Shown: positions 54,667 to 63,023 of the stretch, piece by piece
Layout: every line of letters begins with the position of its first letter
Numbering within the stretch: the stretch's first letter is position 1
Source of the DNA: Anaerocolumna chitinilytica
GTDB taxonomy: Bacteria > Bacillota > Clostridia > Lachnospirales > Lachnospiraceae
Direction of reading: 5' to 3'
Length of the DNA: 64,000 nt
NCBI RefSeq assembly: GCF_014218355.1
Contig: NZ_AP023368.1
Location: 1,492,001 to 1,556,000, forward strand
Notes under the pieces: generated by a model
The model's input: the letters and a program-made list of their open reading frames with translations, nothing else
Database searches by the model: none
What the model was told of the DNA's origin: nothing
Translations under genes and position numbers: made by a program

Positions 54667-55509
54667 TTAGAGTTTACCATAATACCGGTAGATTGCTTGG
54701 GCTGTATATTCGGCACATCCTTCTCCAAACTGATTATCAGTTGCTTCTGCAAGTTTATCATATTCGGTATATTCTTTTGCCAAATCCAATAGTATAGCTC
54801 TTGCGTTATCCAAATTAAACATATTCTTGTAAAGTTCTGATAAATTTGCAATGGCTTCTTTTTCTAAAGCAACATTTCCTGTTTCTTTAGCCTGCATAAG
54901 TTGCTTGTAGTTTTCTACATTTTTTGCCTGTTGTTGTGTTTGTTCTTCTTTATTTGGAATTGATTGAAGGACAGCTTCTACAGCTTTTTCTTTACTCCCA
55001 TACCATTTTAATACATCTGCTACTGCATGTTCATTTTGAAAACCAAGAGTCAGATATTCACGGTACTTTTCTAAACTTCCATATTTTTTTACTTGTTCTG
55101 CAAGGATTTCTTCTGACATATTTTCCAGTGTATGGTCTAACATTTTCTGTACATCATTATCGCTAAAGGCTTCAAAACTCATTGTATTTACTCCTTTCAT
55201 TACATCTGTTATCAGCTCAATAATTCCGTTTAAGCGATTTCTTTTACTTTCTAGAAGAGACTTTTGTGTTAATAAGGCTTGTTCTTTATCATAATCAGGA
55301 TTATCCATAATTTTACTAATATCGGTTAATGGTATCTCTAATTCTCTAAAGAACATGATTTGCTGCAGTTTCTCTAAGGATTTGTTATCATAGAGTCGAT
55401 AACCAGCTTCTGTTAATTGTGTTGGTTTTAATAATCCGATTTCATCATAATACCGCAATGTTCTTATACTAACTCCTGTGATTTCAGACATTTCTTTAAC
55501 CGTTTTCAT
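54667..55509 (-). CDS. TipA-like MerR-family regulator
   Basis: 280 aa. N-terminal MerR winged helix (TVKEMSEITGVSIRTLRYYD, residues 3-22), coiled coil (about 75-110), then a C-terminal TipAS-type domain (about 150-280) that binds antibiotics or other ligands in relatives. A GGAGG-like site precedes the ATG. Regulators of this type usually control their own gene and a nearby exporter or modifying enzyme. No exporter is present, so the target is unknown; the divergent Ntn hydrolase gene starts 260 bp away. Confidence 0.9.
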   Translation of the reverse strand: MKTVKEMSEITGVSIRTLRYYDEIGLLKPTQLTEAGYRLYDNKSLEKLQQIMFFRELEIPLTDISKIMDNPDYDKEQALLTQKSLLESKRNRLNGIIELITDVMKGVNTMSFEAFSDNDVQKMLDHTLENMSEEILAEQVKKYGSLEKYREYLTLGFQNEHAVADVLKWYGSKEKAVEAVLQSIPNKEEQTQQQAKNVENYKQLMQAKETGNVALEKEAIANLSELYKNMFNLDNARAILLDLAKEYTEYDKLAEATDNQFGEGCAEYTAQAIYRYYGKL

Positions 55510-55768
55510 TTTTCCTCCTTTTTATTCAAGCCTAAACCATTACGTAACGAGAGAGTCAATACTTAAGTTAATTTAAATTTAAAATTTTGTAAAACGAGTG
55601 GCGCATTTTTGATTATGAAAAATGTTGAGGTTGAACCATCGATATGTCTGGTGATATCATATGGATGGAAGTTTAAGAAAGTGGTGAAGCCAATGGTAAA
55701 TGAGTTAATGATCTCAAAAATTCTCTAACATATTATAGCGAAATTATATATTAAAAGGAGGTTTCAAA

Positions 55769-56590
55769 ATGTGTACTAGTTTTGCAGTATACAGTCAAGA
55801 AAAGGCTATTTATGGTATGAATTTCGATGCTGAAGATATTGATTTAAAACTGAAAATCAATAGTTATAATGATAAAAATATTTTTCATTTTTCAGGCTTA
55901 ATGGAAAATAAATACATTGATATCGCTGGTGTTAATAGTGACGGTCTTTTTATCTGTACTCAAGCAGTAGAATATAGTTCAGGTTTTAAATCAAGTTGTA
56001 ACGAAAATGATTGGTTTGCTTTTGATATTTTTGATGAGGTGCTAAAGAAAACAAGAAAAACATCTGAATTTTTTGAAATAAGTAAAAGAGTAATTTCGTA
56101 TCCTAGAAATCCATTGTTCCCAGACTTAGGGCTACATACTATTATCGCTGATAAAAGTGGTGATGCATTTATACTGGAAGAAGGAAATGATACAAATATA
56201 GTAAGTCCTATTCATAATGATTTTATTATTATGACTAATTTTCCGAATGGGGATTTTAAGGAAGCAGATTATAATAAAGTAAATGGTATAGGTGCTGATA
56301 GATATATTTGTGCTCATGAATATATTCATAATAATATTCATAGCTTTGGAATAAATGAAGCCTTTGAAGTTTTAAGTAAAACGAGTCGGGAGGATACTCG
56401 GTGTACAATCGTATATGAACCATTAAAAAATGAAATTTATATTAGTTTTAAAAAAGATTTAAGCAGAAAATGGAAAATTTCTATTATGGAAAAAACAATT
56501 CAATCATTGGATGGATTTTTAAGTAATAATAAAATTCAATTTACAAATGAAGAAATACTTGTGAAGGATCTTATTAGCTTATATAAGTGA
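55769..56590 (+). CDS. Linear amide C-N hydrolase (choloylglycine hydrolase/PVA family)
   Basis: 273 aa with AAAAGGAGG before the ATG. The N-terminus is MCTSF: after Met removal Cys2 becomes the catalytic nucleophile of this Ntn-hydrolase fold. GMNFDAED supplies the conserved Asp, and TNFPNGD is in the expected later position. Family members hydrolyse bile-salt conjugates, penicillin V, N-acyl homoserine lactones or acylated peptides; the specificity is unknown. No signal peptide. The gene is distinctly AT-rich compared with its neighbours, suggesting acquisition. Confidence 0.82.
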   Translation: MCTSFAVYSQEKAIYGMNFDAEDIDLKLKINSYNDKNIFHFSGLMENKYIDIAGVNSDGLFICTQAVEYSSGFKSSCNENDWFAFDIFDEVLKKTRKTSEFFEISKRVISYPRNPLFPDLGLHTIIADKSGDAFILEEGNDTNIVSPIHNDFIIMTNFPNGDFKEADYNKVNGIGADRYICAHEYIHNNIHSFGINEAFEVLSKTSREDTRCTIVYEPLKNEIYISFKKDLSRKWKISIMEKTIQSLDGFLSNNKIQFTNEEILVKDLISLYK

Positions 56591-56768
56591 AAACCATTTA
56601 AATAAAGAAGATCAATTGGTAAAACAGAAATTTTTAGGGTAGTCTATTACATTTTACAATTTCAACGTTATTGTATATCACATCTTATAAATTCCACTCT
56701 TTATTGGCATAATAATTAAATAAGTTTATCTTGTTATAACGAACGAATATGCAATAAGGAGCGTCCAT

Positions 56769-58835
56769 ATGAATACAACCGAACATGTAACGAATAAAGG
56801 TCAAGGTACTACCAGAATTCCAAATAAATTAATTGATGAAAAATCCCCCTATCTGTTACAACACGTCTATAATCCTGTCAAATGGTATCCATGGGGTGAT
56901 GAGGCATTTACGAAAGCGAAAGCGGAAAATAAGCCGATTTTCTTAAGTATCGGCTACTCTACTTGTCACTGGTGCCATGTAATGGCACATGAGTCCTTTG
57001 AGGATAATGAGGTCGCGGAATATTTAAATGCGAACTTTGTTTCTATCAAAGTGGACAGAGAAGAACGTCCGGATATTGACAGCGTGTATATGTCTGTGTG
57101 CGTAAATATGACAGGTGACGGAGGCTGGCCACTTAGTATTTTCATGTCACCGGATCAGAAACCCTTTTATGCCGGAACCTATTTTCCAAAGCATTCCCTC
57201 TATCAGAGGCCGGGATTATTGGATTTGCTTCACGCCATAAAAGCAGCGTGGGAAGGTTCCAGGGACGAACTGATAAAATCTTCTGAGGATATTACAAGGG
57301 CATTAAAGGAAAATGAGAATCGGAAAGGAGCAATCGGCTTGCAGGAGCTGGTGCAAACAGGAGGTTCTTATTTAAAAAGATATTTTGATAAGGAAAATGC
57401 CGGTTTTGGCAGAGCACCTAAGTTTCCGACACCCCATAATCTGACTTTTTTATTAAAATACTCTTACTATTTTAAGGATAAGGAAACCCTCGAGATAGCA
57501 GAGAAGACGCTTCTGGCACTTTACCGGGGAGGAATATTTGATCACATCGGGTTTGGTTTTTCAAGATATTCCACAGATGCTATTTATCTGGTACCACATT
57601 TTGAGAAGATGCTCTATGACAATGCCCTGTTGACCAGTGCCTATCTGGAATGCTATCAATATACAAGGATAGAGCCTTACAGGGATATTGCTGAGCGGAT
57701 AATGGAATATGTGAAGAGGGAGCTTACTGACAGAGAAGGAGGCTTCTACTGTGCACAGGATGCAGACAGTGAAGGAGAAGAGGGTAAATACTATGTGTTC
57801 GAACACCACGAAGCAATCAAAGTACTTGGTGAAGAGGATGGAAAGTATTTTAATGAATATTTTGACATTACTTCAAAAGGAAACTTTGAAGGTGCCAATA
57901 TTCCAAATCGCATAAAAGCAATAAACTTTGATGAGTTTCAAAGTATCAAGGATGAACGAATTGACAGATTGGGACAGCAAATGTATGAGTATCGTTTATC
58001 AAGAATGAAACTTCATAAGGATGATAAAATACTGACTTCCTGGAGCAGCCTAATGATTGCTGCTTATGCTAATGCCTATAGGGTAATAGGAAAAGAGGAG
58101 TATTTGGAGGAGGCAGTAAAGGGAGTAGAATTTATACAGAAATATTTGACGGAGAAGGGAAGGCTCAAAGTATTATACAGGGATGGTTCCAGTAAGGGAG
58201 AAGGGCACTTGGAGGATTATGCATTTTACTGCATGGCTTTGATTTCGCTTTACGAAGGAAGTTTTAGAGCTGAGTATCTAAAGGAGGCTGTATGCTATAC
58301 AAACGTGCTGCTGGAGTTGTTTTTTGACTGGGTGGAAGGAGGCTTTTACCTGTATGCAAAGGATGCCGAGAGTCTGTTGTTTCGTCCAAAGACGGCAGAA
58401 GATAATGCCATGCCCTCCGGTAATTCAATAGCAGCATGGGTATTACAAAAACTTGCACTGCTTACCGGAGATGCATCTTTAATGAAAGCCTATCAACTGC
58501 AGTTAAATTACCTTTCAGGAGTTATCCAGTATCCTCTTTCTCACTGTGCTGCTTTGTCCGTGATGCTTTCAGAAATTAATCCCTCTAAAGAGCTTGTATA
58601 TGTTTCTGCTGGTAAGGATACAAAAGAACTTCAGTGTTTTCTTCGGGAAATTTACACACCTGATTTGACAGTAATTGTAAAGAATAAGGACAATGCGAAG
58701 ATGTTAGCTGAATTGATACCTTTTATAGAGGATTATCCGCTGGAAGAAAGTGATGCATATTATCTCTGCGAGAATAAAAAATGCCAAAAACCTGTTCGAC
58801 AGATTGAAGAATTAAGGGAACTTCTATTATCCTAG
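56769..58835 (+). CDS. yyaL: Thioredoxin-domain protein, YyaL/SPATA20 family (DUF255)
   Basis: 688 aa. The N-terminal thioredoxin-like domain (about 15-170) begins [19 protein letters not shown] and has the redox pair C66-H-W-C69. The rest is an alpha/alpha-barrel resembling N-acylglucosamine-2-epimerases and cellobiose epimerases. The family is conserved from bacteria to humans with no firmly established activity. An AAGGAG site precedes the ATG. Length is typical. It is followed by a long hairpin. Confidence 0.92.
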   Translation: MNTTEHVTNKGQGTTRIPNKLIDEKSPYLLQHVYNPVKWYPWGDEAFTKAKAENKPIFLSIGYSTCHWCHVMAHESFEDNEVAEYLNANFVSIKVDREERPDIDSVYMSVCVNMTGDGGWPLSIFMSPDQKPFYAGTYFPKHSLYQRPGLLDLLHAIKAAWEGSRDELIKSSEDITRALKENENRKGAIGLQELVQTGGSYLKRYFDKENAGFGRAPKFPTPHNLTFLLKYSYYFKDKETLEIAEKTLLALYRGGIFDHIGFGFSRYSTDAIYLVPHFEKMLYDNALLTSAYLECYQYTRIEPYRDIAERIMEYVKRELTDREGGFYCAQDADSEGEEGKYYVFEHHEAIKVLGEEDGKYFNEYFDITSKGNFEGANIPNRIKAINFDEFQSIKDERIDRLGQQMYEYRLSRMKLHKDDKILTSWSSLMIAAYANAYRVIGKEEYLEEAVKGVEFIQKYLTEKGRLKVLYRDGSSKGEGHLEDYAFYCMALISLYEGSFRAEYLKEAVCYTNVLLELFFDWVEGGFYLYAKDAESLLFRPKTAEDNAMPSGNSIAAWVLQKLALLTGDASLMKAYQLQLNYLSGVIQYPLSHCAALSVMLSEINPSKELVYVSAGKDTKELQCFLREIYTPDLTVIVKNKDNAKMLAELIPFIEDYPLEESDAYYLCENKKCQKPVRQIEELRELLLS

Positions 58836-58867
58836 TAATAATAAAAACGTTTTCGGTTATGCTAAAC

Positions 58868-58938
58868 TTAGCTGCAGTTCCATAAGCTGCCTCTTCATCC
58901 TAATTGTTGTGAAGAGAGCTTATGGAGGTGCAGCTTAT
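58868..58938 (+). terminator. Long hairpin after yyaL
   Basis: TTAGCTGCA, CCATAAGCT and CTCTTCA pair in register with TGAAGAG, AGCTTATGG and TGCAGCTTA around a 12-nt loop. The T-run is weak. Confidence 0.7.
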
Positions 58939-59059
58939 TATGTATATTGAAAATTATCCTAGCATCTCCTATACTTAATAACAATAACTTATTTGTAGGT
59001 TTATTATAAAACTAATATTTTAGCAGTATCAGATATTGACATATACATGGAGGTTTAAG

Positions 59060-59662
59060 ATGAAATTACCAAGAGAATTTTACCGGCAGGATGGTTTATC
59101 CCTGGCAAAGGCTCTTCTGGGTAAGGTACTGGTTCACCAGACACCGGAGGGTGTTACCAAGGGGATTATTGTAGAGACAGAAAGCTATATGGGAGTAGTT
59201 GATGCAGCGGCCCATTCCTATAAGGGAAAGAAAGACGGCAGATGTAATATTCAGTATAAGGAAGGCGGCTATGCTTATATCTATATGATTTATGGCATGT
59301 ATTACTGTATGAATATTGTAGCAAATGAAGAAAACGTACCGGAGGTGGTTCTTCTTCGTGCCCTGGAACCTCTGGACGGAATTTCCCTTATGGAACGAAG
59401 AAGAAATACGGATAAACGGAAGGCTCTTCTTAGCGGGCCCGGTAAGCTCTGTCAGGCAATGGCAATCGGAAAAGACAGCTATGGAACAGACTTGTGTGAG
59501 GATATTTTATATGTGGAAGAACCGGAGCAAAAGACAGATATTGTAATAGAAGCTTCAAAACGGATTAATATAGATTATGCCGGTGAAGCAAAGGAGTATC
59601 TCTGGCGTTTTACAATAAAAGACAATCCCTATGTATCAGTAAAAGTGAAGAACCCAAGTTAA
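59060..59662 (+). CDS. 3-methyladenine DNA glycosylase (AAG/MPG family)
   Basis: 200 aa from ATG 59060, preceded by GGAGG. Removes alkylated purines from DNA in base-excision repair. The family blocks are all present: AKALLGKVLVH (about 15), GIIVETESYMG (about 37; the Glu is catalytic), GGYAYIYMIYGMYYCMNIV (about 74-92), LLSGPGKLCQAM (about 120) and the C-terminal RINIDYAGEA. Length is normal for bacteria. It appears monocistronic. Confidence 0.94.
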   Translation: MKLPREFYRQDGLSLAKALLGKVLVHQTPEGVTKGIIVETESYMGVVDAAAHSYKGKKDGRCNIQYKEGGYAYIYMIYGMYYCMNIVANEENVPEVVLLRALEPLDGISLMERRRNTDKRKALLSGPGKLCQAMAIGKDSYGTDLCEDILYVEEPEQKTDIVIEASKRINIDYAGEAKEYLWRFTIKDNPYVSVKVKNPS

Positions 59663-59778
59663 TAATTTTTTATCAAAAACTATGGACTAATTTGACTTTT
59701 TATGAGAAAATAAGTGCGGTGTTAAAATAATAACGATTTATAATGCAATTATTGATGTACATTGAAAGGAGTCTTGAC

Positions 59779-60471
59779 ATGATTTATTCACATGAAGTAG
59801 AAATGATGTGTCCGGTTGCGCAAGGCGTTAACCACGGGGCAGCACCTATCCCGGAAGAAGCAAAATGGGTACAAGCCAAGGAAGTAAAAGATATTTCCGG
59901 CTTAACACACGGTGTTGGCTGGTGTGCACCTCAGCAGGGAGCCTGTAAGTTAACCTTAAACGTAAAGGACGGTATTATCCAGGAGGCATTAGTTGAGACA
60001 ATCGGATGTTCCGGTATGACTCACTCCGCAGCTATGGCAGCAGAAATCCTTCCCGGAAGAACTGTTCTGGAAGCACTGAACACAGACCTTGTATGTGATG
60101 CTATCAATACTGCTATGAGAGAGCTTTTCTTACAGATCGCTTACGGTAGAACCCAGAGTGCTTTCTCTGAAGAGGGACTTCCTATCGGAGCAGGACTTGA
60201 AGACTTAGGTAAAGGCTTAAGAAGCCAGGTTGGTACAATGTACGGAACCTTAAAGAAAGGTCCCCGTTACCTTGAAATGGCAGAAGGTTATGTTACCGGA
60301 ATTGCTCTTGATGAAGAAGACCAGATTATCGGTTATCAGTTCGTAAACCTGGGCAAAATGACTGACTTCATTAAAAAGGGTGAAGACCCGACTACCGCTT
60401 ATGAGAAGTCCAAAGGACAGTATGGACGTGTTGCGGATGCAGTGAAGATCATCGATCCCAGAAAAGAATAA
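59779..60471 (+). CDS. Iron-sulfur cluster scaffold-like protein paired with GGGtGRT
   Basis: 230 aa from ATG 59779, preceded by AAAGGAG. The protein has an IscU/NifU-N-like core with conserved cysteines in GWCAPQQGACK (about 49-59) and IGCSGMTHSA (about 75-84), plus a Cys in MCPVAQG near the N-terminus. Annotated in clostridia as an Fe-S cluster assembly scaffold. It is followed by the GGGtGRT gene after 22 bp, and the two nearly always occur together. The biochemical role of the pair is unknown to me. Confidence 0.85.
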   Translation: MIYSHEVEMMCPVAQGVNHGAAPIPEEAKWVQAKEVKDISGLTHGVGWCAPQQGACKLTLNVKDGIIQEALVETIGCSGMTHSAAMAAEILPGRTVLEALNTDLVCDAINTAMRELFLQIAYGRTQSAFSEEGLPIGAGLEDLGKGLRSQVGTMYGTLKKGPRYLEMAEGYVTGIALDEEDQIIGYQFVNLGKMTDFIKKGEDPTTAYEKSKGQYGRVADAVKIIDPRKE

Positions 60472-60493
60472 TAACCGAAGGAGGATACATAAA

Positions 60494-61504
60494 ATGGCTT
60501 TATTTGAATCATATGAAAGAAGAATAGATAAAATAAACGCTGTATTAAACAGCTATGGAATAGCTTCTATCGAAGAAGCAGAGCAGATTACAAAAGCAGC
60601 CGGTCTTGATGTATACAGCCAGGTAAAAGGTATTCAGAATATTTGTTTTGAAAATGCCTGCTGGGCTTATATTGTAGGCGCTGCAATTGCTATTAAAAAA
60701 GACTGCAGAAAAGCAGCAGATGCTGCCGCTGCAATCGGTGAAGGACTTCAGGCTTTCTGTATCCCTGGTTCTGTTGCTGACCAGAGAAAAGTTGGTTTAG
60801 GACATGGTAATTTAGGAAAGATGTTATTAGAAGAAGGCACAGAATGTTTCGCCTTCCTTGCAGGTCATGAGTCTTTCGCAGCAGCTGAAGGTGCTATCGG
60901 AATCGCACTCTCCGCTAACAAAGTAAGAAAACAGCCTTTAAGAGTTATCTTAAACGGTCTTGGAAAAGATGCAGCACAGATCATCTCCAGAATTAACGGA
61001 TTTACATTCGTTGAGACACAGATGGATTACTATACCGGAGAAGTAAAGGAAGTATACCGCAAATCCTACTCTAACGGAGACAGAGCAAAGGTTAACTGCT
61101 ATGGAGCTAACGACGTAACAGAAGGTGTTGCTATTATGCACAAAGAAGGCGTAGACGTTTCCATCACAGGTAACTCCACCAATCCTACCAGATTCCAGCA
61201 TCCTGTAGCAGGTACTTACAAGAAGGAATGTGTTGAACAGGGCAAGAAGTACTTCTCCGTAGCTTCCGGCGGCGGTACAGGAAGAACTCTTCATCCTGAT
61301 AACATGGCAGCAGGTCCTGCTTCCTACGGTATGACAGATACTATGGGAAGAATGCACTCTGACGCTCAGTTCGCAGGTTCATCTTCCGTTCCTGCTCACG
61401 TAGAAATGATGGGCTTAATCGGAATGGGTAACAACCCTATGGTTGGAGCCACAGTAGCAGTAGCAGTTGCCATCCAGGAAGCTGCTGATGCAGGTAAATT
61501 CTAA
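60494..61504 (+). CDS. GGGtGRT protein
   Basis: 336 aa, named for the SGGGTGRTLHPDNMAAG motif (about 257-273). It also has glycine-rich nucleotide-binding-like stretches and conserved His residues (PAHVEMMGLIGMGNNP). Soluble and highly conserved in anaerobic Firmicutes. AAGGAGG precedes the ATG. Codon use is strongly biased, suggesting high expression, as for its partner. Genome context with an Fe-S scaffold-like protein suggests cluster assembly or handling, but this is not demonstrated to my knowledge. Confidence 0.9.
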   Translation: MALFESYERRIDKINAVLNSYGIASIEEAEQITKAAGLDVYSQVKGIQNICFENACWAYIVGAAIAIKKDCRKAADAAAAIGEGLQAFCIPGSVADQRKVGLGHGNLGKMLLEEGTECFAFLAGHESFAAAEGAIGIALSANKVRKQPLRVILNGLGKDAAQIISRINGFTFVETQMDYYTGEVKEVYRKSYSNGDRAKVNCYGANDVTEGVAIMHKEGVDVSITGNSTNPTRFQHPVAGTYKKECVEQGKKYFSVASGGGTGRTLHPDNMAAGPASYGMTDTMGRMHSDAQFAGSSSVPAHVEMMGLIGMGNNPMVGATVAVAVAIQEAADAGKF

Positions 61505-61519
61505 TAAAATGCTTAATTT

Positions 61520-61568
61520 TAGAGGGCTTCTCAAGTCGTAGTACGGTTTGGGAAGTCCTCTTTTTTTT
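61520..61568 (+). terminator. Terminator of the GGGtGRT operon
   Basis: AGAGGGCTTCTCAA pairs with TTGGGAAGTCCTCT, followed by T8. Confidence 0.9.
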
Positions 61569-61678
61569 GTCTGCAAGACTTGTACAAGCCACAAGCCATC
61601 CTTCGGGATGCCTTTTCTTTATGGGAACAATGGGATTTTTCAAATTGGCACTTAACACAAATCTGAAAGATCTAAAGT

Positions 61679-61794
61679 TTGATTTTTGGAACAAATGTTA
61701 TATAATGGTGCTATATTTATGAGATAAGTATGGGTATAAAGATTGATAAGTTTAAGTGATTGATAGAGAAGAGGACGAGAGTCCTCTTATTTTC
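61679..61794 (+). ncRNA. Candidate short transcript or leader
   Basis: TTGATT (61679-61684) and TATAAT (61701-61706) are 16 bp apart. About 65 nt downstream, AAGAGGAC-N4-GTCCTCTT with TATTTTC after it looks like a terminator. The predicted RNA is about 80 nt with no open frame of note. It could also be an attenuated leader of the gene at 61998. Confidence 0.35.
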
Positions 61795-61871
61795 TGATTT
61801 GTTCAAAGGATAAAATCTTACAACAAAAGTCAAAATTCTATAAGCTATAACAGATATATTTAATGCGGAGA

Positions 61872-61895
61872 CATGTAAGGTCAATATTTTACATG
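61872..61895. promoter_or_regulatory. Spaced dyad upstream of the DUF4432 gene
   Basis: CATGTAA and TTACATG are perfect inverted 7-mers 10 bp apart, centred about 115 bp before the start codon. A candidate operator. Confidence 0.4.
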
Positions 61896-61997
61896 ACAAA
61901 GGAAATGCCACCTATTTCATGCATATTGCGTTTCAGATATCCTATCTATGAGTAGGAGGATAAAAGAGATAGCAGGGCGAAATTATGGAGGTAAAAT

Positions 61998-63023
61998 ATG
62001 AATGAATTAACAGATAAGTATGGCAGAAAGCTTCACGTATTGACCATTGATAATGGTTGTATGTCTTTTACAGTACTCCCGGAGAGAGGCATGGATATTG
62101 GTGATATTTACATAAATGGAGAGAAGGTATCCTGGGAGACTCCGGAGGGGGAACTGCTTCATCCCGATAGCGTTGATTTAAAAGAACAGGGAGCCTGGGA
62201 TAAAGGATTTGTGGCCAGTGTTGCTACCATTGGACCAGAGCTATTTGGAACACCGGATGAGGTTAGAACCGTCCATGGAACCGGGGCTTACTCTGCGGCA
62301 GATCCAAGCACTATTTATGTGAATGAATCGATAGAAGAAATAGAGGTTTTGGGTAATGTGACAATTCGGGGATATGAAAAAAAACCAGTGTATAGAAAGG
62401 AAATCCGTATCGTAACAAAGCGGAATTCCACTTTTTTGACTCGTTATGAAAGAACGATCAACCTTACAGATGACAGGCAGCACATTGATGATGGTTTTCA
62501 TATACAACCGGCAGGAGCTTTTGTATCAAAAGGCGGTAGATATGTGCTTCCTGTAAAAACAGAACATATGCTTCTGCGTGATTCGGCTCCGTTCGAGGAA
62601 GATCCAAAGAAAATAAACGACTACAGCATGTCACTGGATCCAATCAGATGTTATCAATATGTACCGGAAGAAGTAAGCGGCCTTGCGATGCTTCCTCTAC
62701 CAAATACCCATCATATAACAGCAGAGATGCTGGTGGATGATGGATACACTATGGCAGCTGTTCTTGTAAGACCTTTGGATGTATTTCCAAGAACCTTGAT
62801 AGCCAAAAGAGCCATAGGAAAGCCGATGTATGCCATTGAACCATGTAAGACCAGACCAAATTCAATCAAACAGAAGGCTATTGATGGAGAACTGATGTAT
62901 CTGAAGCCTCACGAATATATGGATTCCTGGATTACGTTGGGATATCTTATGGATCAAAAAGAAATAAAGGATGTTGCGTCTAGAATCGAAGAGGCGAAAG
63001 GGATAAAGGATGAAAGAAAATAG
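61998..63023 (+). CDS. DUF4432 aldose-1-epimerase-like protein
   Basis: 341 aa, cytoplasmic. The galactose-mutarotase-like beta-sandwich is recognisable from FTVLPERGMDIGDIYING (about 23-40), the HGTGAYSAADP segment (about 94) and the repeated DDGFHIQPAG block (about 163). Family DUF4432 members sit in sugar catabolic operons and probably interconvert anomers of an unusual sugar. GGAGG precedes the ATG. The following sensor gene starts inside its last codons (ATG 63010), so they are cotranscribed and coupled. Confidence 0.85.
   Translation: MNELTDKYGRKLHVLTIDNGCMSFTVLPERGMDIGDIYINGEKVSWETPEGELLHPDSVDLKEQGAWDKGFVASVATIGPELFGTPDEVRTVHGTGAYSAADPSTIYVNESIEEIEVLGNVTIRGYEKKPVYRKEIRIVTKRNSTFLTRYERTINLTDDRQHIDDGFHIQPAGAFVSKGGRYVLPVKTEHMLLRDSAPFEEDPKKINDYSMSLDPIRCYQYVPEEVSGLAMLPLPNTHHITAEMLVDDGYTMAAVLVRPLDVFPRTLIAKRAIGKPMYAIEPCKTRPNSIKQKAIDGELMYLKPHEYMDSWITLGYLMDQKEIKDVASRIEEAKGIKDERK

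Larger units (their letters stand above)
61505..61997. other. Long intergenic region before the DUF4432 gene
   Basis: No protein gene seen in about 490 bp. It contains the GGGtGRT terminator, a promoter-like pair (61679-61706), a hairpin (61769-61788) that could end a short transcript, and a spaced dyad CATGTAA/TTACATG (61872-61895). Confidence 0.6.
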
